This document shows positions 1 to 5,701 of a stretch of DNA of 9,108 bases, piece after piece. The notes under the pieces are model-generated. The model saw only the letters and a list, made by a program, of their open reading frames with translations, had not been told where the DNA came from and searched no databases. Source of the DNA: Azoarcus sp. (GTDB lineage Bacteria; Pseudomonadota; Gammaproteobacteria; Burkholderiales; Rhodocyclaceae); assembly GCA_031285365.1 (NCBI GenBank), contig JAITWP010000155.1, forward strand, positions 1-9,108. The letters are read 5' to 3'. How positions within the stretch are numbered: position 1 is the first letter of the stretch; each line of letters opens with the position of its first letter. Position numbers and translations under genes: made by a program.

Positions 1-650
1 ACATGGGGCTTTCCTGTGGTAATCCTGTTGCTATCGCGGCCCTGCTGGAAGGCCAGACCGTGCTCGACCTCGGCAGCGGCGGCGGTTTTGACGTGTTCCA
101 GGCAGGCGAAAAGGTAAAGGCTTCCGGACGAGTCATCGGCGTAGATATGACCCCGGAAATGCTTGCCAAGGCCCGCGAAAACATCGCGCAATACCAGCAA
201 CACACCGGATTGGACAACGTGGAGTTCCGTCTTGGCGAGATCGAACATCTGCCTGTACCGGATGCCAGCGTCGACGTGGTGTTGTCCAACTGCGTCATCA
301 ATCTTTCGCCGGACAAGCCTCAGGTCTGGCGTGAGGTCTTCCGTGTGCTGAAACCGGGCGGCAAGGTGTCCATTTCCGACCTGGCTCTGTTGAAACCCCT
401 CCCCGTCGCCGTCCAGGAAATGGCAGCGGCGCTGGTGGGTTGCGTGGCCGGGGCAGCACTGGTGGAAGAAACCAGAGACATGCTGAAAAAAGCCGGGTTT
501 ACGTCCATCGTCCTAACGCCCGAACCGGGTTATGTGCGAAGCATGCAGGACTGGAACGATCCTCTGTACAGGCAAATTGCCGAAACCTTGCCGAAAGGCG
601 AGGAAATGGCTGATTACGTCGTCAGTCTGACCATAGAAGCCCGTAAGTAG
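1..650 (+). CDS. arsM: Arsenite S-adenosylmethionine methyltransferase ArsM, 5'-truncated by window edge
   Basis: Transfers methyl groups from S-adenosylmethionine to trivalent arsenic in the cytosol, giving methylated arsenicals. The visible 215 residues (counted from the ATG at 3) hold a class I methyltransferase fold: SAM motif I LDLGSGGGFDVF at about 21-32, acidic VIGVDMTPEML at 44-54, and SNCVINLSPDKPQV at 95-108. Two family cysteines are visible, C97 in SNCVINL and C147 in GCVAGA, plus the cysteine of the opening GLSCGNP. The ending DYVVSLTIEARK is typical of bacterial ArsM. The ATG at 3 lies inside the conserved GLGCGNP-type motif, so it is an internal codon. Roughly 50-70 N-terminal residues, including any further arsenic-binding cysteine, lie before the window. 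The gene ends 23 bases before acr3 on the same strand, so they are probably one operon. Other small-molecule methyltransferases share the fold, but the motif set and the Acr3 neighbour favour ArsM. Confidence 0.9.
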   Translation, partial: MGLSCGNPVAIAALLEGQTVLDLGSGGGFDVFQAGEKVKASGRVIGVDMTPEMLAKARENIAQYQQHTGLDNVEFRLGEIEHLPVPDASVDVVLSNCVINLSPDKPQVWREVFRVLKPGGKVSISDLALLKPLPVAVQEMAAALVGCVAGAALVEETRDMLKKAGFTSIVLTPEPGYVRSMQDWNDPLYRQIAETLPKGEEMADYVVSLTIEARK

Positions 651-673
651 GGATTCTCAAGGACATCAGGACC

Positions 674-1738
674 ATGAGCCAATCGACACTACAGCGGCTT
701 TCCTTTCTTGACCGCTACCTGACCCTATGGATTTTCCTCGCCATGCTCATCGGCGTGGGGCTTGGGTGGGCCGCGCCGGACATCAAAAATGTCATCAACT
801 TTTTCCAGGTGGGCACGACCAACATTCCCATCGCCATCGGGCTTATCCTGATGATGTACCCGCCCCTGGCGAAAGTGAAATATGAGCAGCTTGGCCGGGT
901 GTTCCGCAACAAAAAGGTGCTGCTTCTCTCCCTGGTGCAAAACTGGATCATCGGCCCGGTACTCATGTTTTTGCTGGCGATTGCCTTTCTTTCCGGCAAC
1001 AACAGCTACATGGTGGGCCTTATCCTCATCGGTCTCGCCCGCTGCATCGCCATGGTCATCATCTGGAACGACCTTGCCGGGGGCGACCGGGAATACTGCG
1101 CCGCCCTCGTCGCCTTCAATTCCATTTTTCAGGTACTCCTCTTCTCCGTCTATGCCTACGTCTTCATCACCGTGCTGCCCGGCTGGTTTGGCCTGTCCGG
1201 GGCCACTGTGGATATCAGCATGGGCCAGATTGCCAAAAGCGTTTTCATCTACCTCGGCATTCCCTTTATCGCGGGCGTGGCCTCGCGCTTTTACGGCCTC
1301 AGGGTCAAGGGACTGGAGTGGTATGAAAAGGTCTTCATCCCCCGTGTCAGCCCCTGGGCATTGCGGGCACTGCTCTTTACCATCCTGGTCATGTTCTCCC
1401 TCAAGGGCGAATACATCGTGCAGCTTCCCCTGGACGTGGTGAAGGTGGCCATTCCCTTGCTGGTGTACTTTCTGATCATGTTCCTGTTCTCGTTTTATAT
1501 GTCATACAGAGCGGGTGCAGGCTACGAGCAATCGGCAACCCTGTCCTTTACCGCCGCTTCCAACAACTTCGAGCTTGCCATTGCCGTGGCAATCGCGGTG
1601 TTCGGTCTGAACTCCGGCGAGGCGTTCGTGGCCGTCATAGGCCCGCTGGTGGAAGTGCCGGTGCTTATCGGGCTGGTGCATGTGGCCTTGTGGTTGAAAA
1701 AAAGGTGGTGGCGCTCTAACGGTTTGCAAGCCGGTTGA
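674..1738 (+). CDS. acr3: Arsenite efflux permease, Acr3 family
   Basis: Integral inner-membrane transporter that exports As(III), driven by the membrane potential or proton gradient. The 354-residue length fits the family (about 350-370) and the sequence holds around ten hydrophobic segments. The essential cysteine sits in GLARCIAMVIIWNDLAGGD (C124). The essential glutamate sits in SNNFELAIAVAIAVFG (E300). Both are hallmarks of characterised Acr3 proteins, as is the EVPVLIGLVHVALW near the C-terminus. The ATG at 674 follows AAGGA at 659-663 and AGGA at 668-671, 23 bases after the arsM stop. The C-terminus is odd: family members usually end soon after a short basic-aromatic tail such as KKRWW. 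Here eight more residues (RSNGLQAG) follow, the last seven or so encoded opposite the final codons of leuA. An A7 run at 1697-1703 lies just before this tail. It is a plausible site for slippage or sequencing error; one extra A would give a stop at 1717-1719. Confidence 0.95.
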   Translation: MSQSTLQRLSFLDRYLTLWIFLAMLIGVGLGWAAPDIKNVINFFQVGTTNIPIAIGLILMMYPPLAKVKYEQLGRVFRNKKVLLLSLVQNWIIGPVLMFLLAIAFLSGNNSYMVGLILIGLARCIAMVIIWNDLAGGDREYCAALVAFNSIFQVLLFSVYAYVFITVLPGWFGLSGATVDISMGQIAKSVFIYLGIPFIAGVASRFYGLRVKGLEWYEKVFIPRVSPWALRALLFTILVMFSLKGEYIVQLPLDVVKVAIPLLVYFLIMFLFSFYMSYRAGAGYEQSATLSFTAASNNFELAIAVAIAVFGLNSGEAFVAVIGPLVEVPVLIGLVHVALWLKKRWWRSNGLQAG

Positions 1739-3380
1739 CCCCGCTCACCAGTGCGCGAATCGAGGCCGTAACGATGTTCTCGTCTATTCCTGCGCCGTAG
1801 CATTCACCGCCATTCACGCCCACGAGTTCAAGAAACGCGCAGGCACGGGCATTTGCTCCGTCGCTGCTGGCAGAAATCGACTGTTCTTCAAAACTGCGCA
1901 CCCGAACATCGAACCCCGCGCCGCGCAGGGCATGCACCGCCGCATCAATCGGGCCATTGCCCTTGCCGACAAGCACATGGCGGTGAGCATCGATTTCGAC
2001 GATGAGTTCAATCCCCTGCGCATCTCCCACTTCACGCAGGTGATGTTCGACGTAACGCACCGGCGAGCACGGTTCGAGATAAACCTGGGAGAAAAGCCGC
2101 CAGATTGCTGCGGCGCTCATTTCTCCGCCGGATTCGGTTTCTTTCTGCACTTCGCGCGAGAACTCCACCTGGAGCCGCCTCGGCATGGCAATTCCGTAGC
2201 GGGTTTGCATCAACCAGGCGATTCCTCCTTTACCGGACTGACTGTTGACCCGAATGACCGAGTCGTAGGTTCGCCCGATGTCGGCGGGGTCGATGATCAG
2301 ATAGGGCAGCGTCCAGGGTTCGTCGGGATGCTGCACCGCGAATCCCTTCCTGATCGCGTCCTGGTGCGAACCGGAAAAGGCGGTAAACACGAGATCGCCC
2401 GCGTAGGGATGGCGGGGGTGGATCGGCATACCGGTACATTGCTCGAAAGCCCGCGCCACGCCGTTGATGTCCGAAAAATCCAGGCCGGGGGAAACGCCCT
2501 GGGTGTAAAGGTTGAGCGCCAGGGTGACGAGATCGGCATTGCCGGTACGCTCGCCGTTTCCGAACAAGCACCCCTCGATACGATCCGCTCCGGCCATGAG
2601 ACCCAGTTCGGCGGCGGCCACGCCCGTGCCGCGATCATTGTGCGGATGAAGCGAGAGCACGATGCTGTCGCGTCTGGCGAGATGACGGTGCATCCATTCG
2701 ATCTGGTCGGCGTAGTGATTGGGAGTCGCCACCTCCACGGTGGCAGGCAGATTGATGATGACCTTATCGTCCGGGCACGCGCCCCACGCTTCCGTTACCG
2801 CATCGCACACTTCGCGGGCGAATTCCAGTTCCGTGGCGGAAAAGGTTTCCGGACTGTATTCGAGCACGATCTCCGTGCCGGTCATGGTTCCGGCCACCTG
2901 ACGGATGCGGGAAACCGCCGAAACGGCGAGTTTGATGATTTCATCCGGTTTCATGCCGAACACGACTTCGCGGAACGTGGGCGAAGTGGCGTTATAGACA
3001 TGAACGATGGCCCTGCGCGCGCCTTTGAGCGCCTCCAGGGTGCGGTCGATGATGTCTTCGCGTGCCTGGGTAAGCACCTCGATGGTGACATCGACCGGAA
3101 TGTGTCCGCCTTCGATGAGATGGCGCACGAAATCGAAATCGGTCTGCGAGGCGGCAGGAAAACCCACCTCGATTTCCTTGAACCCGACCTCGCACAGAAT
3201 GCGGAACAGGCGCATCTTGCGCTCCGCGTCCATTGGCTCGAACAACGCCTGATTGCCGTCACGCAGATCGGTGCTCATCCAGATCGGAGGACGGGTGATG
3301 ACACGCTCGGGCCATTGCCGGTCATCGAGGCGAACGGGCTGAAAAGGACGGTACTTGGAAGCGGGGCTGGAAAGCATCAT
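1716..3380 (-). CDS. leuA: 2-isopropylmalate synthase (long form)
   Basis: Condenses acetyl-CoA with 2-ketoisovalerate to form 2-isopropylmalate, the first committed step of leucine biosynthesis, in the cytosol. The 554 residues fit the long LeuA class. A TIM-barrel domain occupies about 30-310, with the DLRDGNQAL active-site motif at 38-46 (R40, D41). The LHPHNDRG motif at 244-251 supplies the metal-binding histidines H245 and H247, followed by GNGERTGNADL at 274-284. A linker leads to a C-terminal leucine-sensing regulatory domain at about 440-554, with KGNGPIDAAVHAL and GIDENIVTASIRALVSGVNR. The start is one of two adjacent ATGs (complement of 3375-3380). An AAAGGAA ribosome-binding site lies about 8 bases upstream of the outer ATG on the - strand. 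It is divergent from an lrp-type gene and convergent with acr3, overlapping that gene by 23 bases. Homocitrate or citramalate synthase is possible but much less likely, given the full regulatory domain. Confidence 0.97.
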   Translation of the reverse strand: MMLSSPASKYRPFQPVRLDDRQWPERVITRPPIWMSTDLRDGNQALFEPMDAERKMRLFRILCEVGFKEIEVGFPAASQTDFDFVRHLIEGGHIPVDVTIEVLTQAREDIIDRTLEALKGARRAIVHVYNATSPTFREVVFGMKPDEIIKLAVSAVSRIRQVAGTMTGTEIVLEYSPETFSATELEFAREVCDAVTEAWGACPDDKVIINLPATVEVATPNHYADQIEWMHRHLARRDSIVLSLHPHNDRGTGVAAAELGLMAGADRIEGCLFGNGERTGNADLVTLALNLYTQGVSPGLDFSDINGVARAFEQCTGMPIHPRHPYAGDLVFTAFSGSHQDAIRKGFAVQHPDEPWTLPYLIIDPADIGRTYDSVIRVNSQSGKGGIAWLMQTRYGIAMPRRLQVEFSREVQKETESGGEMSAAAIWRLFSQVYLEPCSPVRYVEHHLREVGDAQGIELIVEIDAHRHVLVGKGNGPIDAAVHALRGAGFDVRVRSFEEQSISASSDGANARACAFLELVGVNGGECYGAGIDENIVTASIRALVSGVNRLANR

Positions 3381-3444
3381 GGCTAAGTTCCTTTGGGTTG
3401 TTTGGGGCAGGGGTTCAACGCTTCCCGTCCGTAGAGCGCGCTAA

Positions 3445-3474
3445 ATTATGCGACGCTCAATATTACGCGGCCAA
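3445..3474 (-). promoter_or_regulatory. Candidate sigma70-type promoter of leuA
   Basis: Read on the - strand, TTGGCC (complement of 3469-3474) and CATAAT (complement of 3445-3450) are separated by 18 bases. This matches a -35/-10 pair with a near-consensus -10. It would start transcription about 55-60 bases upstream of the leuA start, leaving a short leader. No leader peptide rich in leucine codons and no attenuator hairpin was seen in that leader. This is a pattern match only. Confidence 0.5.
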
Positions 3475-3485
3475 AGGCGGTAAAC

Positions 3486-3558
3486 GATTGCAATCTTTGA
3501 TTTATTTGGATGATTATTGGTTGATTATTTCGCCTTTATTAATTTTTATGAAATAATC
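3486..3558. promoter_or_regulatory. Candidate Lrp/AsnC operator region in the leuA-lrp spacer
   Basis: This strongly AT-rich block lies just upstream of the lrp-type gene, in otherwise GC-rich DNA. It holds a perfect 10-base palindrome, GATTGCAATC (3486-3495). GATT occurs at 3486, 3499, 3512 and 3523, spaced 13, 13 and 11 bases. TGATTATT is directly repeated at 3511-3518 and 3522-3529, 11 bases apart. A perfect 9-base inverted repeat pairs GATTATTTC (3523-3531) with GAAATAATC (3550-3558). Near-helical spacing of degenerate AT-rich sites is typical of Lrp-family binding, because octamers wrap DNA. Binding by the adjacent regulator is inferred from position. The block lies upstream of the leuA -35, so it could control both genes. 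Confidence 0.5.
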
Positions 3559-3582
3559 CACCATTCATCAATGGAGCCATCC

Positions 3583-4047
3583 ATGCAGCCCGACCGCTAC
3601 GACCGCCAGATACTTGAGTTGCTCCAACGCGAAGGCAGAATCAGCAACCAGGATCTTGCCGACTGTGTAAACCTCTCGCCCTCGGCCTGCCTGCGCCGGG
3701 TGCGCGCACTGGAAGAGTCGGGGTTCATCACCGGTTATCGTGCCCTGCTCGATGCCCGCCGCCTCGGTCTTTCCCTGACCGCGCTGCTTCATATCTCGAT
3801 GGATCGCCACACGCCGGAGCGTTTCGCCCACTTCGAGTCCGAGGTTTCAAAAATAGACGAAGTGCTTGAATGCCTGCTGATTACCGGGCAGTCCGCCGAT
3901 TACCAGCTCAAGATCGTGGTTGAGGACATGGACGCCTACCAGGAATTGCTTCTGCAACGTATTACCCGCATCGACGGGGTGTCGGGCGTACACACGAGTT
4001 TCGTGCTGCGGCGGGTTGTGGATAAGACGGCGTTGCCGGTGGGGTGA
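3583..4047 (+). CDS. Lrp/AsnC-family transcriptional regulator
   Basis: DNA-binding regulator of the leucine-responsive/asparagine family, whose members sense amino acids and often control amino-acid metabolism. The product is 154 residues, usual for the family. The N-terminal winged helix-turn-helix spans about 5-60 (DRQILELLQREGRISNQDLA, then LSPSACLRRVRALEESGFI). A RAM ligand-binding and oligomerisation domain spans about 65-145, including TGQSADYQLKIVVEDMDAYQ and the closing DGVSGVHTSFVLRRVV. I chose the ATG at 3583 because GGAG (3573-3576) sits six bases upstream. An in-frame ATG at 3571 and a TTG at 3517 would extend the protein, but they lack a ribosome-binding site, and the longer version would read through the AT-rich control region. 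It is divergent from leuA, so a role in branched-chain amino-acid control, plus autoregulation, is the simplest inference. The ligand cannot be told from sequence. Confidence 0.93.
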   Translation: MQPDRYDRQILELLQREGRISNQDLADCVNLSPSACLRRVRALEESGFITGYRALLDARRLGLSLTALLHISMDRHTPERFAHFESEVSKIDEVLECLLITGQSADYQLKIVVEDMDAYQELLLQRITRIDGVSGVHTSFVLRRVVDKTALPVG

Positions 4048-4069
4048 GGGTTGTGGTTGGAGAAAGCGG

Positions 4070-4099
4070 TTGACGTTAGGGCATGCAGTGTCATACATT
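4070..4099 (+). promoter_or_regulatory. Candidate promoter of the first toxin-antitoxin pair
   Basis: TTGACG (4070-4075) resembles a -35 box. TACATT (4094-4099) could serve as -10 after an 18-base spacer, matching four of six consensus positions. It lies 27 bases upstream of the chosen antitoxin start, in the 78-base gap after the lrp-type gene. No terminator was seen in that gap, so read-through from lrp is also possible. Confidence 0.4.
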
Positions 4100-4125
4100 T
4101 AAGACAATTTTCAATGAGCTCGGCC

Positions 4126-4434
4126 ATGTCTTCCGATTCTTTTTCCCCCGACGTTCGCATCAATGCCCGCCTTTCCGGTGATGATGCGGCGCGCTTCCAG
4201 GAATTGCTGGAAAGCAGCGGCCTGTCGGCCTCCGATCTGTTGCGTGCCGCTCTGCGCGAATACCACGCCGCCCACGTGCGTTTGTCGCGAGATCCACTGG
4301 CCCTGTTGGCGGGTTTCATCGGTTCTGGCAAAGGCCCGGAGGATTTGTCCGTTCGCTACAAGGATTACTTGAGCGAGTCGCTGGAAAACAAGATTCCGCC
4401 TTCGGTACAGGAGCCACGTGGTACTTACGGATAG
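4126..4434 (+). CDS. Ribbon-helix-helix-like antitoxin of a VapBC-type module
   Basis: Probable antitoxin that binds and neutralises the PIN-domain toxin encoded next, and represses their shared promoter. The 102-residue product begins with a short strand-like segment (DVRINARLSGDDAARF, about 9-24). Two helices follow (FQELLESSG and SASDLLRAALREYHAAH, to about 50), a layout typical of CopG/Arc-type RHH proteins. The more variable C-terminal half (LLAGFIGSGKGPEDLSVRY onward) is likely the toxin-binding part. The start is uncertain. ATG 4126 is preferred, with a weak GAG at 4116-4118. ATG 4114 is in frame and would add four residues. An opening further upstream at 4051 runs through the likely promoter and is unlikely. 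The 3' end overlaps the toxin start by 17 bases, which points to coupled translation. The call rests on fold-like pattern and context; the exact family is not recognised. Confidence 0.75.
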   Translation: MSSDSFSPDVRINARLSGDDAARFQELLESSGLSASDLLRAALREYHAAHVRLSRDPLALLAGFIGSGKGPEDLSVRYKDYLSESLENKIPPSVQEPRGTYG

Positions 4435-4840
4435 CGGTTTCTGGATTGCGCTGGGCAATCAAAGTGATCGTCACCACGCTGCTGCATTCGCGGCCGCCAA
4501 GCGTTGGGCCGGCGAAGGGTTCGTGACGACCTGGCCGGTGTTGACCGAGGTCTGTCACTTGCTGGTAGCGCGCGTCGGCGTACATCAGGCACTCGACTTC
4601 ATGGATGCCGTTGCGCAAGGGGCGGTCAGCGTGCCCCCATTGGATGAGGACGCGCTCTCCCGCGCCAGTTACCTGATGCGCCGTTACCGCGATTTGCCGA
4701 TGGATCTGGCCGATGCCTCGCTGGTAATTCTGGCCGAGCAATTGGAAGAAGGCCGCATTCTTTCCACCGATCTGCGCGATTTCTCCGGTTATCGCTGGAA
4801 GAACAGCCAGCCTTTCACCAATTTATTGCTTCCGTATTGA
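4418..4840 (+). CDS. PIN-domain ribonuclease toxin, VapC-like
   Basis: Probable toxin that cleaves RNA (in characterised VapC proteins tRNA or rRNA) when its antitoxin is lost. The 140 residues form a single PIN domain of normal length. The four expected Mg2+-binding acidic residues are visible: D5 in LTDSGFWIAL, E44 in LTEVCHLL, D99 in MDLADASLVILA (with D96 close by), and D118 in ILSTDLRDF. All are intact, so the enzyme should be active. The start is GTG at 4418, with AGGAG at 4409-4413 inside the antitoxin gene. The 17-base overlap with the antitoxin and the weak start codon suit lower toxin output. No terminator with a T-run follows. The family is certain; the RNA target is not predictable from sequence. 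Confidence 0.92.
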   Translation: MVLTDSGFWIALGNQSDRHHAAAFAAAKRWAGEGFVTTWPVLTEVCHLLVARVGVHQALDFMDAVAQGAVSVPPLDEDALSRASYLMRRYRDLPMDLADASLVILAEQLEEGRILSTDLRDFSGYRWKNSQPFTNLLLPY

Positions 4841-4985
4841 GTCCCAGCCTGAAGGGTCAGGGGATTCCTCGATACGATTCAAGAGAGCCTTTACCCCCAT
4901 AAGCGCCCGTTTTCCATCAATTCACCATGAATGACGAAGATTGCGTTCGGCGTGTGCCAGATTTCCGCAGTTTGCCTGAAAATCA

Positions 4986-5013
4986 TCATGATATTTCTTG
5001 ACGCTTCATGATA
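4986..5013. promoter_or_regulatory. Repeated TCATGATA: candidate operator of the second toxin-antitoxin pair
   Basis: TCATGATA occurs at 4986-4993 and again at 5006-5013, starts 20 bases apart (about two helical turns). Each copy contains the palindrome TCATGA, and the first lies within the larger palindrome ATCATGAT (4985-4992). A -35-like TTGACG (4998-5003) lies between the copies, but no good -10 follows at normal spacing. RHH antitoxins usually bind tandem short palindromes over their own promoter, so this is a reasonable operator candidate 31 bases upstream of the antitoxin start. Confidence 0.45.
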
Positions 5014-5043
5014 ACATACCTGTCCCGGAAAGAGGAGCCAATC

Positions 5044-5283
5044 ATGCAAACGATACTCGAACAAAAAAAAGTCAAATTCGCTACCCAGGCGGATCCGGAA
5101 GTGCTGGCCGCGCTCCGAAAAATCGCCGGACAGGAAGGCAGACAGTTGCAGGCTCTGATAGACGAGGCTCTGCGAGACTATATCGAGCAGAAGCAAGGCA
5201 AATCCCCCCGTCGGCATGTCGTGCAGGCACTGCATGACAGCATGGTTCAATACGACTCTCTGTACCGGGAACTTGCCAAGTGA
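5044..5283 (+). CDS. Ribbon-helix-helix-like antitoxin paired with a Doc-type toxin
   Basis: Probable antitoxin of the second module, 79 residues. The start at ATG 5044 is well supported by AGGAG at 5033-5037, six bases upstream. An in-frame ATG at 5008 lacks such a site and lies in the likely operator. The N-terminal half reads as an RHH fold: a short strand (KKVKFATQADPEV, about 8-20), helix A (LAALRKIAGQEG) and helix B (RQLQALIDEALRDYIEQK). The C-terminal half (SPRRHVVQALHDSMVQYDSLYRELAK) is probably the toxin-contacting tail. The stop overlaps the toxin's GTG start in a GTGA arrangement, so translation is likely coupled. The classic partner of Doc is Phd, which has a different fold. No Phd-like N-terminus is seen here. 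Function is inferred from fold pattern and neighbour. Confidence 0.8.
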   Translation: MQTILEQKKVKFATQADPEVLAALRKIAGQEGRQLQALIDEALRDYIEQKQGKSPRRHVVQALHDSMVQYDSLYRELAK

Positions 5284-5663
5284 GGGATTACCTGACCTCC
5301 ACAGAGATCCTGGCTCTGCACCAAATCACTCTGCAACGCTATGGTGGCATGCCGGGTCTCCGCGACATGGGGGCGCTGGAAGCGGCAGCGTTTCGCCCAC
5401 AGTGCGGATACTACAAAGACATCATTGAGGAAGCAGCCGCTCTGCTGGAAAGCCTGCTCATCAATCATCCGTTCATGGATGGCAACAAGCGTGTAGCTTT
5501 TGCTGCCTGCGACGTTTTTTTACGCATCAACGGCTGGCGGATTCGCGCCGAACCCGAGTACCTCTACCAACGTATGATGACGTGGATCGAATGCCAGGAA
5601 GATCGCTTCGAGCGCATCATTCAAGACCTCAAAACCTGCTCAGTGCAACAAGATGATAGGTGA
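5280..5663 (+). CDS. doc: Death-on-curing family toxin (Doc, Fic fold)
   Basis: Doc proteins are Fic-fold enzymes; the characterised phage P1 member phosphorylates elongation factor Tu and so halts translation. The 127-residue length is normal. The diagnostic loop is HPFMDGNKRVAF at about 63-74: catalytic H63, D67, and GNKR in place of the GNGR of AMP-transferring Fic proteins, as expected for a Doc-type kinase. The N-terminal half carries family features (TEILALHQITLQRYGG, then RDMGALEAAAFRPQ), and INGWRI follows the active-site helix. All key residues are intact. The start is GTG at 5280, overlapping the antitoxin stop by four bases. It ends 38 bases before mnmG with no visible terminator, so its transcript may run on into mnmG. 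The family is firm; target and activity are inferred from relatives. Confidence 0.93.
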   Translation: MRDYLTSTEILALHQITLQRYGGMPGLRDMGALEAAAFRPQCGYYKDIIEEAAALLESLLINHPFMDGNKRVAFAACDVFLRINGWRIRAEPEYLYQRMMTWIECQEDRFERIIQDLKTCSVQQDDR

Positions 5664-5701
5664 AGAACTTGTTGCCCCTGCTGTTTCAATGACCGATAAA
5701 A

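Noticed and set aside
1932..3386. 484-codon open frame on the + strand opposite leuA
   Set aside because: It mirrors the codon structure of leuA in GC-rich DNA and resembles no known protein. LeuA on the other strand is fully motif-supported. This is a shadow frame.
4848..4861. Small hairpin CCTGA-AGGG-TCAGG after the PIN toxin gene as a terminator
   Set aside because: The stem is only five pairs and no T-run follows, so it does not meet the pattern of an intrinsic terminator.
4927..5001. 24-residue open frame (starts MNDEDCVRRV) in the spacer between the toxin-antitoxin modules
   Set aside because: No ribosome-binding site and no recognised relative. It overlaps the first TCATGATA operator copy and is short enough to arise by chance. 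A gene remnant cannot be excluded.
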